Translations under genes and position numbers: made by a program
Notes under the pieces: generated by a model
What the model was told of the DNA's origin: nothing
Seen by the model: only the letters and a program-made list of their open reading frames with translations
Database searches by the model: none
Source of the DNA: Linnemannia hyalina
Lineage: Eukaryota > Mortierellomycota > Mortierellomycetes > Mortierellales > Mortierellaceae
Direction of reading: 5' to 3'
Assembly (NCBI GenBank): GCA_019671135.1
Contig: JAHRHY010000003.1
Coordinates: 682,001-746,000, forward strand
Length of the DNA: 64,000 nucleotides
Shown: in pieces, positions 35,089-47,228 of the stretch
Layout: each line of letters opens with the position of its first letter
Position numbering within the stretch: the stretch's first letter is position 1

Positions 35089-36582
35089 TTACTTTCCGAA
35101 AATACGAAAGGTGATGCTGATCCCCTTGACTTCGAGCCACATGCCCTGCCTCTCGTACGCAGAGATGAAAAAAGGCGCCGTTGCCATGTGGAATACCAGC
35201 ATCAACATAACCCCAACTCCCTTCATCGCACACTGCCTCGTCACAGACCCGCCCTTATACGCTCGCTGGATCGCCTTTCCGATAAAACTCCTCTGGATCG
35301 CCTTGGAGACAACAACGCCCGTAGCCTGAATCATGAAATATGCCATCTGGCTCCACCCGTTCTGTCTCCACAGCGCATAGACAATGTACCCGTGCATGGC
35401 TCCGGACAAGACGAAGACCGCATAGACGGGAAGGATCTCACGAGCCCACTGCGAACCACGACGACCCAACCGTTCCGGGCCTAGATGCTTAATACAGAAC
35501 CGCTTCACAGGGTTAAACCCAAGATCGACCCAGACGTAACGGAAGAGAGTATGCCAGTTGATCCAAAAGTCCGTTGGTGAATATGCAAGGAGTGGTAACT
35601 TTGTACCGAGCATGGTCCACTCCTGCGGGTCGGCTCTGTTCCCGGTCGTGGCGCAGTACATGATGACGTTCATGAAGACGGAGGCTCGGAGGTTGTTGTA
35701 AACATATGAGCATACGACGCTGACGATGAAGCCGTACTCGAGTGTTGGGGCCGACATGACTTCCTCTGAGGTGTAGAAGGACAGGAAGTATATGATCGAG
35801 TCAAAGACGGTGTAGTAAAATAGGAACGCTGGGAGGAGGTCGATCCAGGAGCGGCCGACTGATGGATCAGACTTTTTGCCGTTTTGTTTCCTCAGTGGCG
35901 ACCAGAGTTCTTCCTGTAACCGTTCACTGTCCCAATGGAAAAAGTCGATAGTCTCGGCAGTTGATCCATTCGTTGTCATCGCCGTCGTCGTAGTGGTGGT
36001 GGTGATGGTCGATAGTGTCGTCTTGTTGAGGCCGCTCCTCGACTTGGTCGAGGAAAAGGAAGAGGTGTCGATTTTCTTGGATCGAGCAGCAGCACGGGCA
36101 GCCTGAGAGATGAGGTAATTACGACTTGGCACCCCCGTCCAGGGCTGGACATAATAAAGGTCAATCATCCTCGTAACCGTCCAGATCGCAATAACAGCCA
36201 TCATAAAGTGAAAAAACACTGTGGGACAGGTATACAAGACCGGGACCATGACCAGATACATAATAAGAGGAAACGCCAGGATCTGTTTAACACGTCCGGG
36301 AAAAGGCCAGAGAAACATGCGGTAGAGGACGACGATGGCGAGGACGAGGGGAATGTTGAGAAGTCCGTCGCTGATGACTTTGTGGGGCGCGAAGAGCTGC
36401 TCGGAGGTTGGAGTGGAGTAGGTCACGGCGCCGTAGAGTGCGGAGCTGGTTGTGAAGCGCCAGGGTGTGGCGAGGAAGTGGGCGATTGGGAGGTCGGAGC
36501 GGGTCCGCAGGAAGGTCATGAAGTTGTCAGCGCCGTGACTTAACGTGTCCTGGACCTGAGCGAGTACCGTTTCAATTGCCAT
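35089..36582 (-). CDS. Wax-synthase-like membrane-bound O-acyltransferase (copy 3)
   Basis: Single-exon gene, 497 residues from the ATG at 36,582 (MAIETVLAQVQ), chosen because it aligns with the start of copy 2; another in-frame ATG lies two codons upstream. It carries the same landmarks: SDLPIAHFLATPWRF, LYYVQPWTGVPSR, a Thr/Ser-rich insert, DFWINWHTLFRYVWVDLGF, GPERLGRRGSQWAREILPVY and SGAMHGYIVYALW. In SGAMHGY the His is kept while the following residue differs from copy 2. The protein is intact and multi-spanning, presumably in the ER. It is divergent from the HAD phosphatase gene, with a 959-base shared upstream region. Confidence 0.87.
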   Translation of the reverse strand: MAIETVLAQVQDTLSHGADNFMTFLRTRSDLPIAHFLATPWRFTTSSALYGAVTYSTPTSEQLFAPHKVISDGLLNIPLVLAIVVLYRMFLWPFPGRVKQILAFPLIMYLVMVPVLYTCPTVFFHFMMAVIAIWTVTRMIDLYYVQPWTGVPSRNYLISQAARAAARSKKIDTSSFSSTKSRSGLNKTTLSTITTTTTTTAMTTNGSTAETIDFFHWDSERLQEELWSPLRKQNGKKSDPSVGRSWIDLLPAFLFYYTVFDSIIYFLSFYTSEEVMSAPTLEYGFIVSVVCSYVYNNLRASVFMNVIMYCATTGNRADPQEWTMLGTKLPLLAYSPTDFWINWHTLFRYVWVDLGFNPVKRFCIKHLGPERLGRRGSQWAREILPVYAVFVLSGAMHGYIVYALWRQNGWSQMAYFMIQATGVVVSKAIQRSFIGKAIQRAYKGGSVTRQCAMKGVGVMLMLVFHMATAPFFISAYERQGMWLEVKGISITFRIFGK

Positions 36583-37541
36583 CCTCATAGAAGAAAAGAA
36601 GAGAACGACGGAGTGCTTATTTGAAGAAAGGTTTTTGTTTGCGTTGTAGGTCCGTGAGAAGATATGGAAGGTTGTTGTTGGAAACAAACTATGGTTAAAG
36701 TGCGCTCGCTATTCTCTTGAACGGATCAAGGCACATCAAGGCGCGATGAGTGAAAAGGAATGAGGAAGTGGATGGGGAAGAAGAGAAAGGAAAGAAGATG
36801 AATCGCCGACCACCTTTATTCCTCTCAAGCGCCCCTAAACCCCTTTTCCATGTTCGATCCCCTGTCGTTCGTTTCTTTCTTGTCGTTATTTTGCCTTTGT
36901 ACCCCGTGTGGGCAATCATCCCACCTGGGGACAGAAAAGCGGCGCATTTGGCCCGAGTAACTCCTATGTCGTTCTTATATTACTTTCTTTGTGGCACGTT
37001 CACCTACCAGTCTTCAACCAACAGCCCAATGTCCATATTATCGATGTGGATAGCGGTCGCTTCACTTCAGAAGTGCTTCAGAACTGGCGCGCATCGTAGA
37101 ACTGCTCGTAGACATGCCACCGCACGTGACTACTGGGCGTCGAGCTGGAAAGCAGCAGAACGAAAAGTTCGGCAACCGATACCACCGAACTCAAAAAGGC
37201 TCATCTTTACCCAACAAGCAAGCAAAGCGCAGCTCCTTTCTTTCAAAGGAGCTACTTCCACGTATCTTTTGGGGGAACGAATGAATGGACGCAAAGTTAA
37301 AGAGAATGATGACGGGGTATGAGTGATGGAAGTTGGGGCCTAAGAGAAAACCCACCTGGTGAAAGGAAAACTTTAACCATCAATCGTGCCGAGTACAAAT
37401 TGAACACTCTTTTTCCCATTCCTTCTTTTTATTCTCTTTTCTTTTCTTTTCATTCATCCTCCATTCCTCAACAACCAAAACCCACCAATACTTAACATCC
37501 TTCCTTCCCTCCTACCCCCAAGGAAGCAGACGCACGACATC
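36583..37541. other. Divergent promoter region (acyltransferase copy 3 / HAD phosphatase)
   Basis: No supported gene. Frames here (for example 36,750-37,322) show no recognisable protein. The region holds a 9-bp-stem hairpin at 37,231-37,253 and a T/C-rich leader before the HAD gene. Confidence 0.5.
37231..37253. repeat. Perfect inverted repeat (9-bp stem, 5-base loop)
   Basis: AGCTCCTTT and AAAGGAGCT flank CTTTC in the middle of the divergent promoter region. It could be a dimeric factor-binding site or a hairpin; there is no further evidence. Confidence 0.5.
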
Positions 37542-38391
37542 ATGACTACTTCTCCATTCCCTATCCGCTGCCGTGGTCTCCTCTTCGATATGGTATATCC
37601 TAAAATCCAATTCACTCCTTATCATTACTTTTTCGTTCGTTTTGCTCTCCCACGGTTACCACATCCATTCCAATGACTATCCCATCAATTGACACCCCTA
37701 TCCTCTTCCAATCGTAACATCACCCCCTTCCCCCATGTAGGACGGCACGTTGGTCGACACAACAGTAATCGTCGAACGCCACTGGAAAGTCTGGTGTGAG
37801 CTCCACAACGTTGAATACTCCCGCCTAATCGCCGTCTCCCACGGCCGCCCCTCCTTCGAGATCATGAAAGAATTCGCCCCTCTCGAAAAACAGATCGAAT
37901 ACCAAACCCCTGAATACCTGACAAAACTCGAATCTGCAGTCGCCAACGACAAGAACGGCATGATCCTCATCCCCGGAGCCAAGGAGCTTCTCCAGTCGTT
38001 GCCGAAGGGAACTTGGGCGGTGGTGACGAGTGCTGGGTTGGAAATGGCCCAGTCGAGGTTTCAGCAGACCGGTTTGGCAACGCCTCCGATCATGGTCACG
38101 GCGACCCATGTCTCGCGGGGGAAGCCTCATCCAGAGGGATACATGTCGGGGGCGAAACAGTTGGGGGTTCCCCCGAGCGAGTGTGTGGTCTTTGAGGATG
38201 CTCCTGCGGGGATTCGGGCTGGTGTTGCGTCGGGGGCAAAGGCAGTTATTGGAATGAATACGGGAACTATGCCTTTGGATCATTTGGTTGAGGCGGGGGC
38301 GAACCCGATTGTGAGAAGCTTTGAGGAGTTGGAGTTTTCGTTCCTCGAGGATGGAATCATTGAGATCAACCTCCGGGAATCTCAGGCTTAA
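37542..38391 (+). CDS. HAD-superfamily sugar/glycerol-phosphate phosphatase
   Basis: Model join(37542..37592,37741..38391), 233 residues. The intron falls inside the nucleophile motif: FDM ends exon 1 and DGTLVDT opens exon 2, rebuilding DxDGT. Other HAD motifs: VVTSAG (motif II), the Lys in RGKPHPEGY (motif III) and VVFEDAPAGIRAGVASGA (motif IV). The helical cap with HGRPSFEIMKEF places it near yeast Gpp1/Gpp2 glycerol-3-phosphatase and Dog1/Dog2 2-deoxyglucose-6-phosphate phosphatase, cytosolic enzymes of glycerol production or sugar-phosphate clean-up. Substrate cannot be decided between these. The length is normal for the group. The first exon is only 17 codons, so an annotation starting at a downstream Met would lose the catalytic Asp. 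Confidence 0.88.
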
Positions 38392-38797
38392 AGAAGTTTG
38401 CTCCCCTTGCACTCTCTTTTTTTTCCTCTCTCTCGATCTCTTCTTACCTTGTCTATCTCCACCCCTATTTTTTTTCTTCTTGTTTCCTGCCCTGAATGGG
38501 GTTCATTCCACTAACAAATATCAACAAACGCTAGAAAATAAACAAAATATGTAGATTACCGATAACGCCAGCCAATGTCCCACAATGACAGAACTGCTGA
38601 CCCTCTTGATAAGGCTCAGAGGTGCATTATCTTGTCTCTGCGCAATTGTAAGGTTTGGGGGTATGTGTCAGTCTGTCTGCCTGGAGAAGATCACGCTCAT
38701 TAAATTGTTAGTCCCTTTACTTTGCTTTTATTCCTCAGTAGGCATAGTAGACTTTACGCCTTTTGAGGTCTTCCCTCATCAGCTATTACTCTTTATG
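38392..38797. other. Convergent intergenic region
   Basis: 3' flanks of the HAD phosphatase and the giant helical protein. Apart from the AATAAA at 38,537 nothing is supported. Confidence 0.5.
38537..38542 (+). terminator. AATAAA polyadenylation signal of the HAD phosphatase gene
   Basis: AATAAA 146 bases after the stop codon, in AT-rich sequence between two convergent genes. Confidence 0.45.
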
Positions 38798-41700
38798 CTA
38801 CTTGTCCTCGTCTTCCTCCTCGCCTTCATCCTCCTCACCTTCATCCTCCTCACCTTCATCCTCCTCACCTTCATCCTCCTCCTCCTCATCCTCAGTATCA
38901 TCATCTTGCTCCTTGAGCGCCAAATATCCACCAGGGATAAAATCGCCCAACTGCAGCGCAATGCTCTGCCCACCAGACCCATCCTCACACAACTTCTCAA
39001 CCAGAGCCAGGTACCGTGCCTCAAGAGCCTCCTTGCCCTCATTCTCGGCCATCAACATTCCTGCCTTGGTCTCGACCGTCGATGACAACCAGGACTTCAA
39101 GAAATCCGCCGTCATCTGTTCAATCAGTTGAGCCTCACGTTGACCCTCGTTCACAACCTCCTCACGGATCTCGTCCAGAAGGTACTCGGCCATGCTGAGG
39201 GCCAGACCCAGGGGGGGAGACCAAGCGTATGAGAATTCGTCGCCGGTACCGTCGCGGACTGGGGAGAATGCGAGAGCCATGTGACTGGCGATGGTGCCTG
39301 TGGAGAAGGTCGAGCCAGGAGCGGTTAGGGCTAGACGAACGAAATCCAGGAACACGTAGGGACGCATGACAATGAACTTGGAGTGACGGCCAATCGTGTC
39401 GATCGCGTGGTTGGCGTAGGCCTGGACAACCATCGGCGACATTGGCTTCTCAATCGCATTCTTCACCGCTGAACATGTTGTTTTGTAAAAATCAAGACAA
39501 AGTGAAGTTAGTAAGATGCGCCCATAAAATGTACACAATGATATCGTAGGCATATATATGGAGTACACAAAGAGTACGAACCTTGCATAGTGGGCTTGAA
39601 GTAGTCACCAATATCGTTCATCAATTCGTTCCACTTCTTGTTCACCTGCTCCAGCGTGACAGGGTCCTCAACACCAAGAGCCTTGCTGCTCTCAGGGCCT
39701 GAACCACCACGGAAGGGGAAGAAGTATCCATACATGGTGTCGACACCCATCTGGTGGTTGGCGATAAACGGCGTCAGATCAAAATCCGCAAGTCGTCCGT
39801 GCATATACGCCTCCATGATCAGGACAGTCGCCGGTGAGATACCGTAGCTGGCATTGCGGGGGTTATTCTCTCCAGCCTGGAGGTTGCCCAAAGTCATGGC
39901 ATACCAGCCAAAGTCCGTAAACTTGTACAGCTGTTCGGGTAACGAGTACGAAACCTGGCCAGAGTTCAACTGGCTGGTAATGGTACCGTGGAGCAACTTG
40001 GACGCATCCTTGGGGAAGGCCGTACAAATGATGTTCATGTGCGAGTTCATCAGAGTCGTCAGGATAGCAACATCTGGTCCAGACAACCACTTGGCCTCCC
40101 GGGCACGATCCATCATCGGCGTCAGGACCTTAGTCAGCAGAGGAAAGTCTGCCATCTTGCCACCCTTGTCGTTGAACATGCGCACAATCTCGGCGCTAAT
40201 CACGTTGGCAATGCGCGACCGGTTTGTCCAGTAGAAGGCAGGGTGGTCCTGGTGTGCCAGACGCTCGATAAAGGTGCCAATCTCCTCAATGTTGAAGACG
40301 CCTCGATTGCGGTCCAAGATCGAAAGAGCAACCTCGTCCACATGGATCCAATCAATCAACTCCTCGCGGGGTTCCAGGGCGGCAAGTCCAATGAATCGCT
40401 TCAGCTCGTCATTGTTGTTGGCCTTCAGCATGAGGCGATCCCAAATCCAGGTACGAACGTCGTGTCCAGGCGATAGGTAACGGTTACTGTAATCCACAAT
40501 ACGGAGAAGGATACGAAGGGCCTCTTTGTTGATCTCGGCCTGAGTCATTCCCGTCTGGGGCTTGAAGACAGTAATCTCTCTTTGCAAGGCGGTTGTCCAG
40601 GTGACCGATTCGATACCCTTCTCCAACAGGGGCTTGGCGATATCGAGCTCGTTGCCAGTAAAGGCACCCGCCTCCACGGCCTTGGTAAAGTTTACAAATA
40701 CTAAATTCGATCCGAGGTAAAGACTGTTGATCCGCTCGAGAGCCTTCTGGCGCAAGGTGCGGGTCTGGGTCTTGTCCAAAAAGAAGTTGACCTGGTCTTG
40801 CACAAGTCCAATCAGCTCATTCCAGGCAAACTTCGCCTCATCTCCAGACTCGAGCGCTCCAGACACCTCCTTGCCAACACAGCGGGCGATACCGGCAGCA
40901 AAAGAAAGCCATTGCTTGAACTTGTCCTCCTTGATAGGCACCAGCAACGCTTCCATTCTCCAGTTCTTGGCCAAACGAACAGCATTCTGGGGAGTGATCC
41001 ATCCCTCGTTGTGAGTGAGCAGCTGAATCGCTAATATGCTGACCTCCTTCAAATCTCTGTCCGTCTCCTTCTCCTCAGATGGCTTGGCAGCCATGGGGAT
41101 CAAGACCTCGTCGACATAGCGGTTGGTCAGAGCCAGGGGCAGGCGGATCACGGCAGTGTCGGTCAAGGTCGTGTTACCGATGTCCCGGGTGGAGATTCCA
41201 GACAACAACAAAGAAGGCGTGTTGGCAATGTCTCGGGGGGAGGGGAGAACAGCAAGGAGAGCAATGGCGACGCCGTTCTTCTTATAGGCGTCGGAGCGGG
41301 CGGTCTCTGCCACAGCCTTCCAGATCCACTCGACCAGGTCTTTGTAGCGCTCCTCCTTGGCCTCGGGACTAGCTAAGCGACTGATCAATGCTTGAAGCAA
41401 GACAAAGCGAGCATCCTTGTGCAACTCGGGACGCTCCCAAAGTCCCTTAATCAGAGCCCCTACGCGAGGGTTGATCATCAGCTCCAGGCTGGCACAGGCT
41501 AGGCGGATACCTTCTTTCTGAACCGTAACCTTCTGCTGGCGTTCTCCGACGGCGGGGAAGAGGGGAAGAATAAAGTCGGGGATCTGGTTGGGAGGGACAC
41601 ACTTGAGCGCATTCTCAACGGCGTGGATCGAAGTACGGGCAAAGTGGGACTGGACATAGGCGGGAGCCATAAGGAGCTGCAAGGTACTGGCAGGCTCACC

Positions 41701-44700
41701 CAGAGTAGGCAAGAACATCAGCAAAGCCTCAGTGATACGCGAAGGGAGGGAAGGAGTACCCAAAGCCTTAGCGACATCCTCAACTGTCGTGGTGGGGATC
41801 GACATGAAGAACTGGGCATGCTGAACACGGGTGCTGAAGGGAGTCGAGGCATCCGTCATGCCAGCGAGGTGTCTTGCCTTCAACAATTCGCACTGATGAG
41901 GCGAAAGACGGGCTGGGGTGTTGATGAAAAGGTTCCATGCCAGGGCGGTGTCAACCTGGTTGAAGATGCCGATGATGCCCTTGGGCATGGTGAGGAGTCT
42001 GTCCGTCAGTAAGTCGGGGCGCTCAGACACGACATAGTCCTTGACACTGGTGATATGAATCGCGGAGGGTGACATGGACAAGAGCTGCTCCATCAGCGCC
42101 TCGAACTGCGCCTGGTCCTTCTTGCCGTTCTCAAGCACACAGTCGTCAACACGGCGCTGAACCTCCTGGCTGAACATTGTCGAGTGCAGGCGGAGCTCAC
42201 TGAAGCGCTGGAACCAGGGCAGGTCCTTCTGGTGCTTGCGGAGCCAGTCGTCGTTGTACACGGCAATGACGCGCTTGACATACTTGGCCGACTCGCTCAG
42301 CGCCTTATCATCGGTACTCCAGTCCAGAACCTCATCACTACCAAAGGTCTTCTTGGGTGCCTTGGCTAAGATGACCAAGACCTCGTCAAGGTACTCGACC
42401 AAGGTGGGCGAGTTCTTCCAGCGCCAGCCAAGACTGCGGAGGAGGGCGGTACACAAGAACCTCCAGAGCTCCTTGCGGTACTTCTTGAAGGCCGCCAAAT
42501 CATCGCCCTTGGCCTCAGGATCCAATAGAAACTTGACCTGCAACCAGCGAGAGTAGTACGCATTGACCAGTCCCTGGACGTAGACCTCCTCCTGGCCCTC
42601 GGGGATGAGGATATTTCCCCAGGAACCACCTTCAGTCTTCTCAGTCTCGACCTGCTTGGCCAAGATTTGACGACGATGGATCTCCGCCTCCTCGTTGCGC
42701 TCGTACTTGAAGCTCGAGTAGCATGGTTCAGAGACAGTCAGACTGTACTTCTCCAGTGCTGCGGTCTCACCGAGCTGGGAGAGCTTGCGCCTCCAGGGGA
42801 TCTCGGTACCGAGATGGTAGAAGGGGTGTGAGGGGCGGTCGATGAAGCGGTTCAATGCCTCGGTGGCGATCTTATCCATGAACTTTGTGATTCCAGACAC
42901 AGGCGAGACAGCAGCCGAGTTCTAATATCCGTCACATCACACAACATCACATCAATTAATTAAGATTAGTTTCGTTCAAGAACATTGCTATCAAAATAAA
43001 TTAGGCCGCGCAGAGTATCCGTACCTGGGCATCCATGGCAAGATACAAGGTGACAAGTTCCTCAGCCTGCTCATCCGTCGCCTTGTCCAAGTATTGGCGT
43101 GGGACTCGACCATCCCTCGGCAACAGGAAGGGTGAAAGTGTCATCAAGTTGGGCTGGATCTCATTTCGAATCCTATCAAATGCAATGTACGTTGTTTAGC
43201 AACATCGCATCGGGAAGCAGTAAAACTTAAAACTCAAACGTAAATCAAAAAAATCTTACTTTGGGACCAGCCACTTCATGGTGAGAATCCACTCGTTGAC
43301 ATCTCCAGTCAGACGGGTCGCCTTGATAAAAGCCGTGATCCACTTGAGACGATCCTCAAATGCTGGCTTCAGGGTCTCCCTGGCAAGTGCATTACGGACG
43401 CCAGGGGCACGGATGTCGACAAAGACAGCCCAGTCCGTAATTTGATCGCCTAAATCGACCGACTTGTCGTTCTTCTCCGCAAAGACCAAAGGGTACACAA
43501 GCTTGTGCCGCTGCTCGCTGTTGGTGCACAGCTTCTCTAGCATAGGCAGGACGCTCAATCCCTTGTCCTTGATTAAAAGAGGCTTGAAGCTCGGTAGACC
43601 CACAATCCAGGTGACCACCTCCTCCCGTTGCTTGTCCGTCAGATGCGGTGCCAACTTGCAAAAGTGGCTGATCCACGCAGAGTTGAGGCGGATGGGAGCC
43701 TTTCCGGGACGGTTCAAGCAGCCGGCGACGCAGACTTGGTAGACCTTTTTGTTGTCCCAGTCTGGAACCGAGGTGAAAGGAGGCTCGACCTTGTCATCGG
43801 GGATCGCATAGACACTTGTGTCGCGAGGTGCGAGAATGTTGACCAGGTTCTCGATAATCGACTTGACGAGGTTGTCCTTGCGCAGCTTGTGTTTAAAGAT
43901 GACCTGGATTTGTTCAAAGACGTGTTGGCCAAGTGGAGGGAAATCCTTGACAATCGACTTCCTGGGGGCATCCCAATCGGAGGGGGTCTGGTCGCCAATG
44001 ATGGGTTGCAAGACAGTGTTGTACAGTCGCTGGTTGAAGGCTTCGTCGTCCTTGACCTGGAATCGGATAGCCTTCATAGCGGTCGAAATGTTGAGGGTAA
44101 TCAACTCTCGGAGTGCATCGTGAAAGTAAGTGGCAGCGCCAGTGCGCTCCTTGTAGGTGGAAGAGCCCGTTAAACGACGAGTCAAGTTGCTGACTCCGGA
44201 TGCGACAAAGTCGAGGATACCATCCAAACGAGATGCCTGGATCCAAGGCTGGGTCGACTGAGTCTTGAACTCCTCGTGGTCAATCAAGGTCAAGGCTGCA
44301 CGAGTGAGCTTATCAACCACTGCACCACGGCAGTATGCAAAGAGTTTGGAATTGGGCAGGGCCTTGGTCTTGACTAACTCTCCGTCAGCGACCGAGATGA
44401 GGTCGAGCCAGTACTCCTCCAACAAGTCACCCTCGGTGTTGTGATGGCACCAGAAACGACGGCCATTGACATGGTTGGTGACGACCTTGGGAATGCTGAC
44501 GGCAAACTTCTTGTCGGCCAAGGCCCTCCACGAAGTGGTCTTGAGAATTTTCACTACTCTCTTGGCGTCGTAATGGAGGAATGCCACGAGGGAGTTCTCG
44601 ACGAGAGAGGCAAGCTTGGGAGAGCGTGCCTCGGGCATGGTGCTGTCCCAGACGTGAAGTGGAGGATACATTTCTTGGAGGGTGAGGACGACATCCTTGA

Positions 44701-45548
44701 TAGACTCGCCAGGCTCGCACATTCCTCGCTTGGGCTGGTTGTTGACGTCCAGCATCCACTTGTATTCGTTCCAAACGTTTTCGCGTTCGAACTCTTTGGC
44801 CTGCTCGAGGGCCTTCCGAAGTCGTGTCGTAACAGGGGCCTGAACCTCTGCGTTGATGGACTAGTGTGGACATTGAGAAAAGATAAGTAAGAAAATGTGT
44901 TAGTGACACTTGCGCTAGGCAGAAAGTACATGTAAGGGGTTTCTTCACCATGCATGAAAAAAGAAAACTTACCTCTTTGCGAGGCTTTCCAAGGATGTCG
45001 TTAATGAGAACCTTGCGCCTCTGCTTCGCCAATGCAGCGACGAGAGCGTCACGGACAGCAGGGGCAGAACCTTGAGAGGCAGCGAGAATATCCTCATCCT
45101 TGGCACAAGCCGCCAGACATTGAACAAGACGCTTTCTTCCAACTTGGTAAGGATGGTTCAGGGAGGTAAGCAAGATGGCAATTGCACGGTCGCTACCCTT
45201 GTTGGCTAACACGGCCGCTAAGGTCAGACCTGCATCGCGTTGGAGGTATCGAGAGGAGGCGTTGGTCTGGGGGAACAATAGTGTCTCGACATCGAACTCA
45301 GGATTGGGGTTTCCTCCGTCAGCGTTGAGGTCGGCCTCGTTCTGAGGAGGTCTGGGAACGGGGATGGACCGTACTGTGGGCTCGGTGGCCAGGAGCTGTT
45401 CAATCAAGGGGAGGAGGGACTCTCCATGGCCTAGAGCGAGGTCGCGGAGGTAGTTGGGGCGGTATTGGATACGGCGGGAATGAAGGGCCTTGAGCAAGTC
45501 CTTCTCAGTAGCAGGCAGAGGAACAGGCGTGGGAGTCGGGGTGGCCAT
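38798..45548 (-). CDS. Giant uncharacterised helical protein (about 2,111 residues) with acidic tail
   Basis: Model complement(join(38798..39468,39582..42921,43025..43172,43260..44860,44973..45548)); all five exons join in phase, total 2,111 residues. I do not recognise the family. The sequence is soluble and strongly alpha-helical from end to end, with paired-helix periodicity (for example RDAGLTLAAVLANKGSDRA, ARFVLLQALISRLASPEAKE), suggesting a HEAT/armadillo-type solenoid. There is no catalytic signature, membrane segment or signal peptide. The extreme C-terminus is a run of Glu/Asp with the 5-residue unit EEDEG repeated about four times, encoded by a 15-base tandem repeat at about 38,820-38,885. 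N-terminus: Pro/Thr-rich MATPTPTPVPLP. Large scaffolds of this type act in transport, translation or signalling, but nothing here decides which. The divergent neighbour is TMEM234-like. The gene is intact. Confidence 0.85.
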
Positions 45549-45766
45549 TGGTTTGAATGTGAATCAGTAATGGAAGAACAAGGGTATGAGGTTTTGGTTG
45601 TCAGGGTCCAGTTGAACACAAATAGAGTTTTTTGTGTCTCTGAGGGTGCAAGAATAAAAAGCGATGCGTGGTAATGGAGGACTGGCTGACAAAAAAAAGA
45701 CGTTGCAAAGGAGGTCAAGAAAAGGGAATCAAAGGAGAAGGAGAGAGGGAGAAGGAGGGAGTAGAA

Positions 45767-45812
<46 letters not shown>

Positions 45813-46286
45813 AAGAAAAGGCAAAAGGAACTAAAAACGTGAGAAACGAAGGCTCTTTTATATGCAAAAAGGAGGGCCGGTGGCGATGCGAAATTTCGTG
45901 TCCTGAACGAGCACAACTCACATTTTGTCCCTCCGAGTCAGCACAGTTGTATAAACTTCAAGTGGTCTTCACCTTGAAGGAGAGTGAGGGAAAGCCGCGC
46001 CTCCAGTCTTCACTCCATTTACCATCCCCGCTTTGTCCAGCAAGCATGGTCTTTTCAAGGTTAGCCAGCCATTGACTGGCTCAGCCTACAGTGACTAAAC
46101 GCGTTCACTGTTCTCTTCAAGCAGCCTCCCCATCTTTGCTGTCAGAAGGATGATAGGCTGCGCCTGCAACCTTTATTTCCTCTAACAAGTGACGGAATTA
46201 ATGTTTTCTTGGAAAGTGAAATGGAAAAAAAACTGCATGCAAAGGTTCCTGAACACACTTTTAATCATCTACACACACATCACACA
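45549..46286. other. Divergent promoter region (giant protein / TMEM234-like)
   Basis: The left part is the CT-rich leader (minus strand) of the giant-protein gene, including the microsatellite at 45,777. No gene is supported; minus-strand frames here follow from the GA repeat. Confidence 0.55.
45777..45808 (+). repeat. (AG)16 microsatellite
   Basis: Perfect AG dinucleotide run, 230 bases upstream of the giant-protein start; it reads as a CT tract in that gene's transcription direction. Confidence 0.95.
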
Positions 46287-47063
46287 ATGCTCCCTGAAAA
46301 CGCAATTGGCTTTATTCTCGGTAAGAAAGGCCATCTACTTTACACTGCAAGCCGCCAATGGCACGAGTTCGTGAGAGTTCGACTGAACTGTAGGTTACGT
46401 TTTTTGTGGGCCGGCTGAAGAGCTGCTTCTCACTCACTCTCTGTCACGGTTTCTCGTATCAATTTTTAAGTTGCCCTCTGCTGGGGATTCACGAACCCTT
46501 TCATCAAGAACGGGTCCAAGGGACTCGAGTCGATCAAGCGCGACTCATGGATCCGTCAAGTTGCTGCCGAGTATTGGTACCTCTTGACACGCTGGCAGGT
46601 ACTGTTCAATGACGAAAGAGTAGGACCAGACTGATCTTGTTCGTTCCCAGTCATACTGTCCATTGAGAGTCCGAACTAAAGAGCCATCTCATATCATTTT
46701 ATTACTTATAGTATGTTGTTCCGCTTGTGCTCAACCTATGCGGTTCTGTCGTCTACTACCACACACTTGGCAAGGCCGACCTGTCTTTGGCTGTGCCGAT
46801 CACCAACTCGCTTACCTTTATTTTCACTACCCTGGCTGGTATTCTTTTGGGCGAGAGCATCGGATCACCTCGTGAGTTCTGACGCCCAAAACATGGGATA
46901 TGGACATATTTGTGGCTTGGTAACATGGATGTGAAGGTAAACGCGTGAGCTGGATACTAACACTTTATGGTATGATTCACTACTGTACATACAATTAGGC
47001 TCGTGGTTGGGAATGACAATGGTGGTTCTTGGAGTTGGTCTTTGTGTTCAGAGCAAGGCATAG
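46287..47063 (+). CDS. TMEM234-like small membrane protein
   Basis: Four small exons, join(46287..46320,46471..46598,46712..46871,46999..47063), give 128 residues in one frame. The protein reads MLPENAIGFILVALCWGFTN across the first junction, then PFIKNGSK, YVVPLVLNLCGSVVYYHTLG, ADLSLAVPITNSLTFIFTTL and LLGESIGSP, ending WLGMTMVVLGVGLCVQSKA. The GxxWGxTNPFI-K-GS start, the PITNSL block and the terminal hydrophobic helix are characteristic of the TMEM234 family, four-helix membrane proteins distantly related to drug/metabolite transporters. Molecular function is not established for the family. Only 11 codons precede the first intron, so the gene is easy to miss. It ends 165 bases before PPIL1 on the same strand. 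Confidence 0.8.
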
Positions 47064-47228
47064 TTATTCTTCAAATAAAAAGCGTTCACTGTTCTTGACA
47101 CGCGTTGGTGGCTTAGATGATCTAAAAAAGTGGTGGCGGTTTATTTTATCAGAGCAATTGTGTGGAGAGCATGGTCGTTTCTCTCGCATCAACAACTCAA
47201 CCTCATACCAGCCTACAACAACATCAGG

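Noticed and set aside
36750..37322. 190-codon frame in the divergent promoter region
   Set aside because: No recognisable domain, no splice partners, and poor agreement with the composition of neighbouring genes.
39508..42900. 1,130-codon frame as a separate gene
   Set aside because: Exons on both sides join it in phase into the 2,111-residue protein, and its apparent start lies a few codons inside exon 4.
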